NCBI GenBank assembly: GCA_019636475.1
Contig: JAHBXN010000012.1
Location: forward strand, 1-64,000
DNA: 64,000 bases
DNA from: Phycisphaerae bacterium
GTDB taxonomy: Bacteria; Planctomycetota; Phycisphaerae; UBA1845; UTPLA1
Reading direction: 5' to 3'
The notes beneath the pieces were generated by a model. It did not search any database. It saw only the letters and a program-made list of their open reading frames with translations, and was not told the origin of the DNA. Positions within the stretch are counted from its first letter, which is position 1; the number at the start of each line of letters is the position of its first letter. The translations under genes and the position numbers were made by a program. This document shows positions 46,222-55,253 of this stretch, piece by piece.

Positions 46222-46362
46222 GGGGTCTTCTCCAATCCTGATGTTCCCATATCTCGGTTCGGATGCCATGCCACGTCAGTTTAGCAAATTATTGCCGACC
46301 CCAGCCGCATGACCATGCCACATCGCATTCAGTGATCGCGCAGGTCCGAGAACGCGCGACGG

Positions 46363-47007
46363 CTATCGTGACGAGTCCGAATTCATCTCGCGCCGGAGCA
46401 CATGCCCCAGATGAAGGCGGTAAGCGACATGGGGGTGAAGGTGCGTTCGAGTTGAGAATCCCAACGGCGCATCGCGGCCCATGACATACACCGGCCGGCC
46501 GTTGAGTCGGCATCGGAGGACCGCGTGCAGTTCGTCGCCGACGCGAAACGTGGCGGCCGGTTCCAGATCGGACAGGACCGCATCCGGCGCGACTCGCGCC
46601 ACGATCTGCCTCGCATCGCGGTGCATGTCGTATTGATCGTCGGCCTGAATTTCGGCATGAGGTACCATCGAAACACCGAGCACGAGCATGAAACGCGTGC
46701 CCAGATGCAGTTCAAACAACTCCTCGGCCGTCAGGTCTTCGGCCGGGTAGTAGTTCGGTTCGGTGTCGCCGACCACGACGGCGTATCGCGAGACATCGGG
46801 TCCACCACGAGCGGCCGTGAACTCGAACACGACCGTTTGACCTTCCCCTTCCAGCGGAGACCGCTTAAAGAGGGTCATCGCTCCGAGTGCCGCGGGAGCG
46901 TCTTCACGAAGCTGCTCACGCAGATACTCCAATGCCGTCCGGCGCCAACGGTCGGTTTGTTCGGAGTCGGTTGTCGCGAACTGGTCATCCATCCGGCGTG
47001 ATTCCAT
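46363..47007 (-). CDS. Hypothetical protein
   Basis: The 214-aa protein has no signal peptide and no recognised domain. It is rich in charged residues, with a possible beta-alpha core (GQTVVFEFTA, RYAVVVGDTEPNYYPAED, LFELHLGTRFMLVLGV). The start is uncertain (ATG 47007 or 46992); a longer frame to 47250 would run into the divergent kinase gene. It is divergent from the kinase gene. Confidence 0.55.
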   Translation of the reverse strand: MESRRMDDQFATTDSEQTDRWRRTALEYLREQLREDAPAALGAMTLFKRSPLEGEGQTVVFEFTAARGGPDVSRYAVVVGDTEPNYYPAEDLTAEELFELHLGTRFMLVLGVSMVPHAEIQADDQYDMHRDARQIVARVAPDAVLSDLEPAATFRVGDELHAVLRCRLNGRPVYVMGRDAPLGFSTRTHLHPHVAYRLHLGHVLRREMNSDSSR

Positions 47008-47173
47008 GGCAAACTGAACGGTCGCGCGCTGTTGCTTCCGGCTCGGAATTCGCTTTCGATCCAGTATAATCGCTCGGTTGGCAACGTGCTCCTCCGTCGT
47101 GAGCGGAACGCACGTTGTCGACTGTAGCCCGTACAGTGAACCCAGCACGCATCGCCCGACCGCGACCAGTTCA

Positions 47174-48457
47174 ATGCCCGAATCGACACCACAAGACGGC
47201 CGGTCGGACGCGGAATGCTCCCACCATTTACTGACATGCCCGCATTGCAAAGTGGTTTACGACGCCGCCTACGCCCTTGAAGGCAAGCGGGTTCGGTGCA
47301 GAGTCTGCGGGCACGTCTGGCGCGAGGACGCGAATGCCGCGTCGCGCGTTGCAAGTGCGATCGGCAGTGCCGCCTCGGGCTGGTCGCAACTCGGTTCGAC
47401 GCTGCTCGATGCGGCGGATCATGCATCAACCGTCGGCCACCTGGTTTCACAGACGCCTGCGGAAGCACGGCTTCCCGCCGGGGAATGGGTGGGGCGGCGT
47501 ATCGGCAAATACGAGATCAAAGCGGTAATCGGTCAGGGCGCGATGGGCTGCGTCTATGAAGCCATGGACACGGAGCTGAAGCGCACCGTCGCGCTGAAGA
47601 TGTTGCCGCCCCGCGCCGATCAGCGAGAATCGCTTGGGCATCGGCTCTTCCAGCAGGAAGCGCGCACCGCTGCACGGCTCCAGCATCCGAACATCGTCAC
47701 TGTCTATGACGTCGGACAGTCCGACGGCGTTCACTTCCTTGCGATGGAGCTGGTACACGGCGTCACGCTTATGGCACTCGTGCGATACTGTCGCCGGCTG
47801 CCGGTCGAGCAGGCGGCATACATTGTCGCGCACGCGGCACGCGCGGTCGCCGTGGGACATGCCCAGCAGGTGATCCATCGCGATGTGAAGCCTGGCAACA
47901 TTCTGATCGACGAACGCGGCTTCGTGAAACTGACTGATTTCGGCCTCGCCGCCGTGGCGGATGCGGACGAATCCGCGGAGCTTGCCGGTCTTGCGCTGGG
48001 CACGCCGGGATGGATTTCGCCCGAAGTTGCACGCGGCGAGCCGGCCACGCCGGCCAGCGACATATACGGCCTGGGGCTGACCCTCTACTACGCACTGACC
48101 GGCAAACGATTGATCAAGGCGAAGACCAAAAGCGCCATGATCGCGGCGCAGAAGAACGCGCAAAGCGTTCGGACGGAGGACCTGCCGGCGAGCTGGCCGG
48201 CTTCGCTGCGCGAGATTCTCGTGAAATGCCTGAACGCCGACCCAACCGCGCGGTATCAGTCGGCGGACGATCTTTCGCTTGACCTGATTCGCCTTGCCGG
48301 ACGAGTTGCATCGGGCGCGGATGTTGACGCCGATCGGGCGAAGACGGTTGATATCGGGGGAATGCGTCGCGGCCGACGCTGGATGTGGTGGGTCTTCGCC
48401 GCGGCCGCGGTGGCCGCGGTGGCTGCGGTTGCGTGGCTGTCATCGCCGGGTCCCTGA
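47174..48457 (+). CDS. MJ0042 zinc-ribbon/Ser-Thr protein kinase with membrane tail
   Basis: The 427-aa protein joins an N-terminal MJ0042-type zinc ribbon (Cys22/25 and 42/45 in CPHCKVVYD and CRVCGHVW) to a Hanks-type kinase. The kinase has IGQGAMGCVYEA, catalytic Lys in VALKML, HRDVKPGN, DFG and the SPE motif. A C-terminal single membrane helix (WMWWVFAAAAVAAVAAVAWL) follows. Planctomycetes carry many Ser-Thr kinases, some with extra domains. It should phosphorylate proteins at the membrane; the zinc ribbon may bind a regulator or DNA. A TTG start at 47078 is possible, but ATG 47174 sits just before the zinc ribbon. Confidence 0.88.
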   Translation: MPESTPQDGRSDAECSHHLLTCPHCKVVYDAAYALEGKRVRCRVCGHVWREDANAASRVASAIGSAASGWSQLGSTLLDAADHASTVGHLVSQTPAEARLPAGEWVGRRIGKYEIKAVIGQGAMGCVYEAMDTELKRTVALKMLPPRADQRESLGHRLFQQEARTAARLQHPNIVTVYDVGQSDGVHFLAMELVHGVTLMALVRYCRRLPVEQAAYIVAHAARAVAVGHAQQVIHRDVKPGNILIDERGFVKLTDFGLAAVADADESAELAGLALGTPGWISPEVARGEPATPASDIYGLGLTLYYALTGKRLIKAKTKSAMIAAQKNAQSVRTEDLPASWPASLREILVKCLNADPTARYQSADDLSLDLIRLAGRVASGADVDADRAKTVDIGGMRRGRRWMWWVFAAAAVAAVAAVAWLSSPGP

Positions 48458-48515
48458 TGACGAACGGATCGGCGGGGCGTACGATCTGAAGCGCGGTTTC
48501 CTGCATGGAAGGACC

Positions 48516-49373
48516 ATGACGAACGTGAAACAGACGACGCTTGGACTGCTCGCGGGCGAAGGCGAGTTTCCTAAACTGGTCGCGCGCGGCGCGAGGGCGG
48601 CCGGGATGCGCGTGGTGGTGGTCGGTCTGTCCGGTACGCATGATCCGGCAATCCGCGATCTCTCGGACAAATACTATCAAGCGGGGATCGCACGGCTGGG
48701 TCGATGGATTCGCCTGTTTCGTCGCGAAGGAGCGACGCAGGCGATCATGGCGGGCCGGGTGCGCAAGGCCCGGATCATCGAGATGCCGATCTGGCGTCAG
48801 ATGTTGGCGTACTTGCCGGACTGGGCTAGCATCAAAGTGTGGTTCACCGCCGCGGACCGGCGCAATGACACGCTCCTCGGCGCGGTGGCCGAAGCGATGG
48901 CGCGGCGAGGTGTGACATTGATCGATTCAACAACCTACTGTACCGATGCAATGGCATCGGAGGGCCAGCTCACCCGCAGGACGCTCTCGCCTTCGCAGGA
49001 AGCCGACGCATCGCTGGGTTGGCGGATCGCGCGGGAGATGGGCCGGCTGGACGTCGGGCAGGCGGTGGCGGTCCATCACAAGGACATCATCGCAGTCGAG
49101 GCCATCGAAGGGACCGACAAGATGATCGAGCGCGCGGGCTCGCTCTGCAAGAAAGGCGGCTGGCTGCTCGTGAAAACCGCGAAGCCGAATCAGGACATGC
49201 GCTTCGACGTGCCGACGATTGGCCCGAACACGATCGAAAAGCTTGCCAAGCACGGGGCGACGGCGATCGTGATCGAAGCCGGCAAGACGCTGATACTTGA
49301 GAAATCGCGAACCCTTCAACTCGCGGACGAACTGGGCATCGTGATTGTCGGGCGATCGGAACACGAAAACTGA
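48516..49373 (+). CDS. lpxI: UDP-2,3-diacylglucosamine pyrophosphatase LpxI
   Basis: The 285-aa protein matches LpxI (formerly DUF1009), which hydrolyses UDP-2,3-diacylglucosamine to lipid X in lipid A synthesis, in place of LpxH. Family blocks are LGLLAGEGEFPKLVARGARAAG, AIMAGRVRKARI, RRNDTLLGAVAEAM, HHKDIIAVEAIEGTDKMI and LVKTAKPNQDMRFDVPTIG. ATG 48516 is chosen because homology starts a few residues on and GGAAGG lies just upstream. With LptF/LptG in this window it supports an LPS-bearing outer membrane. Other lpx genes are not in view. Confidence 0.92.
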   Translation: MTNVKQTTLGLLAGEGEFPKLVARGARAAGMRVVVVGLSGTHDPAIRDLSDKYYQAGIARLGRWIRLFRREGATQAIMAGRVRKARIIEMPIWRQMLAYLPDWASIKVWFTAADRRNDTLLGAVAEAMARRGVTLIDSTTYCTDAMASEGQLTRRTLSPSQEADASLGWRIAREMGRLDVGQAVAVHHKDIIAVEAIEGTDKMIERAGSLCKKGGWLLVKTAKPNQDMRFDVPTIGPNTIEKLAKHGATAIVIEAGKTLILEKSRTLQLADELGIVIVGRSEHEN

Positions 49374-49446
49374 CCCAATGCGGCCGATCGCCCTCTGAAC
49401 GGACTGAGATCAATGACCAGAAGGCACTGACGCCGGAAGGCTTCAA

Positions 49447-50412
49447 ATGCGTGCACTCATCACCGGCGGCGCCGGCTTCATCGGTTCCCATCTTGCCGAG
49501 CGACTGCTCGACTGGGGGCATGATGTCATCGCCATTGACGATCTGAGCACCGGGCGTGCCTCGAATCTTGCGACAATCAAGGATCACTCCCGCTTTGAAT
49601 TCGTGCTGGATGATGTTCGCAACGAGTCGACGATGCTGCTGCTCGCCGAGCAATGCGACATGATCTTTCATCTCGCAGCGGCCGTCGGAGTGCAACTCAT
49701 CGTGGACGAACCGGTGCGCACGATCGAAACGAACATTCACGGCACGGAGGTGCTGCTGAAAGTCGCGAACAAGTTTCGCAAACCGATGCTCATCGCGTCC
49801 ACCAGCGAAGTGTACGGCAAGAGCGAGCGCGTGCCCTTTCGCGAAGACGACGACACGGTTCTTGGCGCGACGCATTTCTCGCGATGGTCTTACGCGTGTT
49901 CGAAGATGATTGACGAGTTTCTCGGCCTGGCGTACTTCCAGCAATTCGAGCTGCCCGTCGTGGTTGCGCGATTTTTCAATACCGTCGGGCCGCGCCAATC
50001 CGGGCAATACGGCATGGTGATTCCGCGATTCGTTGAACGCGCGCTGCGCAACGAACCGCTTGATATCCACGGCAACGGAACGCAATCGCGATGCTTCGGA
50101 TATGTCGGCGATGTGGTGCAGGCCGTGATCGACCTGATGCAATGCAGCAAGGCGTTCGGCCGGGTGTATAACATCGGTTCGACCGAAGAAATCACCATCG
50201 ACGAATTGGCCGACAAGGTTATCGCCATGACGGGCAGCACCGGCGGGAAGCGATATCTCTCGTATGAGGAGGCGTATGGTCGCCCGTTCGATGACATGAT
50301 GCGCCGTGTGCCTTGCCTGGACCGGATACGCACCGTGATCGGATATCAGCCGACGACTTCGCTCGAGGAAATTCTCCGCCTGGTGATCGACGAGAAGCGC
50401 AGCGCCTCCTAG
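49447..50412 (+). CDS. NAD-dependent nucleotide-sugar epimerase/dehydratase
   Basis: The 321-aa extended SDR has the GGAGFIGSHL Rossmann loop, DDLSTGRASN, catalytic Ser in IASTSEVYG, Tyr-x3-Lys in YACSK and FFNTVGPRQSGQYG. It is closest in pattern to UDP-glucose 4-epimerase and UDP-glucuronate decarboxylase-type enzymes, so it probably makes an activated sugar for the adjacent glycan locus. The exact reaction is not readable from these motifs. It lies 73 bp after lpxI on the same strand. Confidence 0.88.
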   Translation: MRALITGGAGFIGSHLAERLLDWGHDVIAIDDLSTGRASNLATIKDHSRFEFVLDDVRNESTMLLLAEQCDMIFHLAAAVGVQLIVDEPVRTIETNIHGTEVLLKVANKFRKPMLIASTSEVYGKSERVPFREDDDTVLGATHFSRWSYACSKMIDEFLGLAYFQQFELPVVVARFFNTVGPRQSGQYGMVIPRFVERALRNEPLDIHGNGTQSRCFGYVGDVVQAVIDLMQCSKAFGRVYNIGSTEEITIDELADKVIAMTGSTGGKRYLSYEEAYGRPFDDMMRRVPCLDRIRTVIGYQPTTSLEEILRLVIDEKRSAS

Positions 50413-50501
50413 GGCGCGGCGGCGCTACCCGATGACAATGCCATTGCACTTCCGAACAGGCCGCCTTTGACGCCCCCGTCGAATCCGATGGCTGCGACGA
50501 A

Positions 50502-51791
50502 TCAGGATGTCGAACGCTTCGCGGCCGGGTCGGCAGCCTTTTTCTTCGCGCCGCTGGACAGGCGAAGGCGATCGCGAAGCAAGGCGGGATTGAACAGCGC
50601 CGCGAGATTCTCCAGCAGATAGCCGATGATCGGGCCGGGATCTCGGGCGCGCAGCAACTGATAGGAGGTGTCCTTGCGAAACTGAAACCAGCTCGGCCAC
50701 GTCGAGAATCGCTGCTTATTGCTTACGCGAAGAAACCACAGAATATCGGCCGGCAGGAATCTGAGGAACCGGTTCTTTGGATAATCAAGCACCGCCTCCA
50801 CGGGTTCGCCGTGTGCCATTCGGTACATCATCAAGGGAAAATCGATGCCGACCGAAATGCCCATATTAAAGCTCTCCGGAAACCGCGGGTTGATCTCCAT
50901 CAGCTTCGCAACATCGTCGCGAGGATCCACGACGTAATCGAAATCGCAGAACCCCAGCCAGTCCAGCGCGACAAGCATCATTCGCGAATATTCAATCACG
51001 TCCGGCCGATCGGCGGAGAAGTTCAGTACGCTGCTGCCGCCGTCCGGCGGATACATGCGCGTCTTGCCATAGGCGATGGCGGCAAGCACGCTTCGATGCT
51101 CGTCCATCAGCATGTCAACCTTGTACTGCATTCCGCCGGGTGGAATGAAGTCCTGCAGGTAGCATTCGCCATGCTCGGCCGTCAGTCGATCGTAGGCCGA
51201 CCGGATCTCGTCGGCGTTGTAACACCAGGTGATGCCCCGCGCGCCGACGCCGACACTCGGCTTAATCAGCACCGGCCACCGCTGAATCTGCGGCAGGACA
51301 CCCTCCAGGCCGCCGGGATGCTCCGCGGGAAACCATGAATCCGGTATGGGAACGCCGGCCGCCATCGCCGTTTTCATGGTGGGAATTTTCTCGTATGCGG
51401 CGAGGAAGCTGGAGGCGCTCGGCATGATGATCCGGGTGTGCCGGCGCACGTCGTCCTGAATCTCGTTGACGGCCAGCGCGCCGTAGTGCCCGAGTTGAAA
51501 GAGCATGTCGATCGGTCGTGAGCGAAGAAACTTCAGCAGCCATTCCTGAAATGCCGCCTTCTGAAAGCGCGTGGACGGATACACGTGTCTCTCGCGACAG
51601 CCGCGACTGAAGAAGCCGCTGTTTAGCCGCCGCTCGCTACCCGCCGCGACGCGAAAACCCGCGCGGGCCATCGATTCGATGACTGGCAGCGCGGCCTTGC
51701 CGGATGCTTCCATGACAAAGACGGTCGGCGCGGCCGAATCGCGCGGCGATGGTCCCCCCCGGGCCGTCAATTGGTCGGGCACATCGTTCAC
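50502..51791 (-). CDS. ATP-grasp enzyme in a glycan locus
   Basis: The 429-aa protein has an ATP-grasp fold of the carbamoyl-phosphate synthase-like type: N-terminal VFVMEASGKAALPVIESMARAGFRVAAGS, ATP-binding WPVLIKPSVGVGARGITW, CYLQDFIPPGG, and the metal-binding KLMEINPRFPES. ATP-grasp enzymes ligate carboxylates to amines or thiols; in surface glycan loci they can add amino acids to sugars. The C-terminal part (about 360-429) is basic. GTG 51791 gives a 4-nt overlap (GTGA) with the GT4 stop and has GGGAGG upstream. Substrate unknown. Confidence 0.85.
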   Translation of the reverse strand: MNDVPDQLTARGGPSPRDSAAPTVFVMEASGKAALPVIESMARAGFRVAAGSERRLNSGFFSRGCRERHVYPSTRFQKAAFQEWLLKFLRSRPIDMLFQLGHYGALAVNEIQDDVRRHTRIIMPSASSFLAAYEKIPTMKTAMAAGVPIPDSWFPAEHPGGLEGVLPQIQRWPVLIKPSVGVGARGITWCYNADEIRSAYDRLTAEHGECYLQDFIPPGGMQYKVDMLMDEHRSVLAAIAYGKTRMYPPDGGSSVLNFSADRPDVIEYSRMMLVALDWLGFCDFDYVVDPRDDVAKLMEINPRFPESFNMGISVGIDFPLMMYRMAHGEPVEAVLDYPKNRFLRFLPADILWFLRVSNKQRFSTWPSWFQFRKDTSYQLLRARDPGPIIGYLLENLAALFNPALLRDRLRLSSGAKKKAADPAAKRSTS

Positions 51792-53035
51792 GCCTGCCGC
51801 CTCCCGGCCGGTGCAGCACATTCTCGAATGGCTTCTTCGAACACGCTCGCCAACTCCGTCGCAATCATGCGTCGATCGAATCGGGCGAAGGCCGTTTCAC
51901 GCGCGCGAGTGCCGATCGCGCGGCGTTCATCGGGATGATCCGCCCATCGCTCGATTCGAGCGGCGAGGTCCGCGGCATCGCCGGGCTTCGACGCGACGCC
52001 GATTCCGGCGGATTCAACCAAATCGGCCGTGGTGCCCGCGAAATTCACGATTGTCGGCAGGCCGGCGAACATGTAGTCAAAAATCTTGTTGGGCGTGACC
52101 CAGCGCGGCCGGACAATCTGTTTGAGAATCATCAGGCCGATGTCAGCGGCCGCAAGAATGCCCGGGATCTGCAACTTCTGAACCGGTTCGAGCAGATGCA
52201 CATTCGTGAGGCCGCGGCGTTTGGCTTCATCGATCAGCACTGGACGCATCTTGCCTTCACCGATCAGCACGATGGCGATATCCGGCCGATGCCGAAGCAA
52301 CTCGGCTGCATCGAGCAACTGAGTCAGGCCGTTGGCATCGCCATGCGCGCCGGTATAGACGGCTTTGATCCGGCCATCGAGACCGCGGGCGTGCCAATAG
52401 TCGTGATCGGGCCTGACATCGCGGTAGAGCGACCCATCAGCGCCGAGCACGACCGTTCGCAGCTTCTCGGGCGGGAATCCGCGCTCAAGCAGCCGATCGT
52501 GAAAACCCCGCGAGACCAGAAGAATCCGCCGCGCCCGGGCATAGCAGAAACGCTCCAGCCATTCCCAGAATCGCGACTGCAAACCGGGTTTCATCCTGCC
52601 GGCAGCGATCAAATCCTCCGGCCAGAGATCCCTCACTTCGAAGATATAAGGAATTCGCTTCAGAGCAGCGGCGAGTCGAGCTGGAATGCCCACCGTCGGC
52701 GGCGTGCTCGTCGCGAAGATCAGATCGGCCTTTCCGGCACGCAGGGCAGCCCAGGTGGCCAGCATCGCGAACTTCAGCCACGCCCACATGCGCCCGGAGA
52801 CCGGCAGGCGGTTCGCATACCACGCATTGCACGCGATGACGCGGATACCGTCGATGTGGTGCGTCTGAAAGAGACGGTACCAGGGCATGCGCGGCAACGA
52901 ACTCTGGTCGTGCACACCGGTGATCATCGTGACCTGATGGCCCATTTCGATGAGGTAGCGCGAGACATCGTAGCTGCGTGTGGCGCTGGTGCCCTCGTTG
53001 GTCACGAAGTACTGATGAATATAGATGAGTCTCAT
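51788..53035 (-). CDS. Family 4 glycosyltransferase, WbuB-like
   Basis: The 415-aa GT-B enzyme starts LIYIHQYFVTNEGTSATRSYDVSRYL, a hallmark of the WbuB group, followed by EVRDLWPED, the donor strand AVYTGAHGDANGLTQLL, and the C-terminal TPNKIFDYMFAGLPTIV. WbuB transfers N-acetylfucosamine in O-antigen synthesis; the sugar here is not known. The gene overlaps the lyase-like gene upstream by 4 nt (ATGA) and the ATP-grasp gene downstream by 4 nt, making a tightly coupled three-gene operon. Confidence 0.9.
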   Translation of the reverse strand: MRLIYIHQYFVTNEGTSATRSYDVSRYLIEMGHQVTMITGVHDQSSLPRMPWYRLFQTHHIDGIRVIACNAWYANRLPVSGRMWAWLKFAMLATWAALRAGKADLIFATSTPPTVGIPARLAAALKRIPYIFEVRDLWPEDLIAAGRMKPGLQSRFWEWLERFCYARARRILLVSRGFHDRLLERGFPPEKLRTVVLGADGSLYRDVRPDHDYWHARGLDGRIKAVYTGAHGDANGLTQLLDAAELLRHRPDIAIVLIGEGKMRPVLIDEAKRRGLTNVHLLEPVQKLQIPGILAAADIGLMILKQIVRPRWVTPNKIFDYMFAGLPTIVNFAGTTADLVESAGIGVASKPGDAADLAARIERWADHPDERRAIGTRARETAFARFDRRMIATELASVFEEAIRECAAPAGRRQA

Positions 53036-55068
53036 GCGCGGGCGTCACTCCCCGGACTGATGCGCGTCACAATTCTTATCGGCAGGAGCACGCGGCCGTT
53101 CAGCTCGATCGTCGGCCGCGCGGACTTTTCGCCATAATATTCCGACTGCCAGCCCATCACGCCAGCGGAAGATTCGTCGCCGCGTCGTATGTCGATTCGC
53201 ATGTCGTCCGGCAGATCGAATGCGAAGCGAACCCTACCTCGCGGATGAATCAATTCGAGCCATCGCTGTTCCGCGTGCAGCACGAAGGGTGCATCGGCCA
53301 GATGCCACCGCAACACGACGGGGTGCTCTCCGATGCCGGTCAGGGAATCCGTGACGATCCACTCGCGGTCGGCCCGTAGTTCGACATCCCGGCGGTGCAC
53401 GACATTCCACGGATATCTGCTGTAGCCCTGGTGTTCTCCGGTCCACTGCGCCACCCCGTGGCGCACGCAGCGCGCTTCGGGCCAGGGCACCCATAGGAAT
53501 CGCGACGCCGGATCGAGCGGGCCGCGCCCGCCGATTTCGATGGTGTTATGCGCGGCGATGTCCTTGAAAAACTTCTCGAAGTGCGGAGTGTCCGGCGAAT
53601 AGTACAGAAACGACCCGCTGTCCGAGACGATATTCGCGCCCCGGTACCAGATGTCGAGATGAAGCGGATCGACATGCGCGGGCCGATCGCGGTAGCTGTG
53701 ACATCGGGCCATGCACCATGTATCCGAGCCGCGAATCGTGTAGTAGCCGCCGACATCGAAACGCGCGGAGACGGCGGGACGCGGCGTCGATGGAGACGAC
53801 GCAAACGCATCGCCGTAAAGCCAGACGGCCGCTTCGTCCCACGGCCCAGGCGGGAGAACGCGCGTTCCGGTCGCAGCGAACATCGCGGCCTGCACCACCG
53901 GGCGGAAATCGGTGTAGTCGCAGGAATCGAGCGGCAGAACGAGCGCGCCGTCGTTGCTGCCGTAATTCGGCACGCGGCCCGAGTCCGGATCGAGCATGCC
54001 AAGAAGGAACTCGCCCGCGAGCGCCACGCGACGACGGAGTTCAGCCGACAGCGGCGCGCCCGCCAATTCAGCAATCCGCATGGCCCAGAGGCAGTCATGC
54101 AGCATGACGCGATGATAGTTCATCGAGTGCTGTACGAAGCTGCCATCGTCGTAAATCTGCCGGGCGATTTCGCGCTCAAGCGTTTTTCGGCCGAGCGAAC
54201 GCCAGCCGGCCGAACGGCGAAGGAAGGGGAACAGCGTGCCGATGGTAAAAAGCCCGACGGCCTCGCTGATGCCGTGGTTGTTCTTCTGCGACACGGCGAA
54301 ATCGATATTCGCAGCGACCCGATCTGCGGTAATCGCAAGCATTTTGATCGCAAGATCGATGCGCGCCGGGGTGGTGGCCGACGATTTCCAGAACGCATGC
54401 AACGCGAAGATCCATGCGAAGGCTCGGAGCGAAGCCTCCTGCCCGCATTTCCAGTTCGGTCCCATGTTCGGCGGATTCTGCTCCACCCAGCTCTCGAACA
54501 ATCGCCAGTACGCTTCAGGAAACGTTTCATCTCCACTGAATGCGTACGCTCGCGCCAACCAGAACGCGCACGCGAAGCGCGAGGGCTCCCAGACCGTCTT
54601 CACATCGCCGAAGTCAGGTGAGAAGGTCGGATAGTCGCTCCAGTGCGTGCGGGCGTGATGGCTCGCCCTGGCGCCGGGGACGCGCAACCATTCGACCGGG
54701 CTGCCGTGGTCCACGAGCCTTCGGCTGTAGTAGAGGAACTTACCTGCCGCATAGTCGTGCGCGATGGCAAGGGTCTGAGCAACGCCGGCGCTGCCGGCCG
54801 TTTCGCGAAGCAGCGCGCGCTCGGGCATCCGTCCAGGGTCAAAAAGGAATCGCCCGATGTGTCGTTCGAGGGCATGCCCAAAATTTCCCGGATCGTTCGA
54901 TGTGGTCGAGCCAGGCAGATCAGCAAGTGAATAGCTCTCGATTGAGACCGCCGGCGTCGCGCGGCGCAGCGCACCCGAATTCTTTCGCAAGGCGTACCAG
55001 GCTCGATAGGCGACCCACCGGAGGCCCATGAGGCGGAGAACCTGTAGTTGTCGGCGGAGGCGGGTCAT
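53032..55068 (-). CDS. Heparinase II/III family protein
   Basis: The 678-aa protein has the heparinase II/III layout: an N-terminal helical toroid (WLRVPGA to NNHGISEAVGLFTIGTLFP) and a C-terminal beta-sandwich with HVDPLHLDIWYRGANIVSDSGSFLYY, NTIEIGG and LRADREWIVTDSLTG. Relatives are polysaccharide lyases that cut uronic-acid glycans, or polymerise-and-trim partners in surface polysaccharide loci. There is no signal peptide, so the protein may act in the cytoplasm or be exported another way. It is the first gene of the operon with the WbuB-like GT4 and ATP-grasp genes. Confidence 0.88.
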   Translation of the reverse strand: MTRLRRQLQVLRLMGLRWVAYRAWYALRKNSGALRRATPAVSIESYSLADLPGSTTSNDPGNFGHALERHIGRFLFDPGRMPERALLRETAGSAGVAQTLAIAHDYAAGKFLYYSRRLVDHGSPVEWLRVPGARASHHARTHWSDYPTFSPDFGDVKTVWEPSRFACAFWLARAYAFSGDETFPEAYWRLFESWVEQNPPNMGPNWKCGQEASLRAFAWIFALHAFWKSSATTPARIDLAIKMLAITADRVAANIDFAVSQKNNHGISEAVGLFTIGTLFPFLRRSAGWRSLGRKTLEREIARQIYDDGSFVQHSMNYHRVMLHDCLWAMRIAELAGAPLSAELRRRVALAGEFLLGMLDPDSGRVPNYGSNDGALVLPLDSCDYTDFRPVVQAAMFAATGTRVLPPGPWDEAAVWLYGDAFASSPSTPRPAVSARFDVGGYYTIRGSDTWCMARCHSYRDRPAHVDPLHLDIWYRGANIVSDSGSFLYYSPDTPHFEKFFKDIAAHNTIEIGGRGPLDPASRFLWVPWPEARCVRHGVAQWTGEHQGYSRYPWNVVHRRDVELRADREWIVTDSLTGIGEHPVVLRWHLADAPFVLHAEQRWLELIHPRGRVRFAFDLPDDMRIDIRRGDESSAGVMGWQSEYYGEKSARPTIELNGRVLLPIRIVTRISPGSDARA

Positions 55069-55253
55069 GCGAGTTCATCGGTTCGATCGGACCAGCGATT
55101 TCCACGAAGCGAGAGCATACGCGAACATGAATGTGTCCGCGACGTGACCCGATAATGGCGCCCTGCCGACGCCGTACACGGACCATCCCGGCCCGCGTCG
55201 GTGCATACCCGCAGACTGAACAAACTAGAAGCGGTTTGGGACCATGGCGGCGA

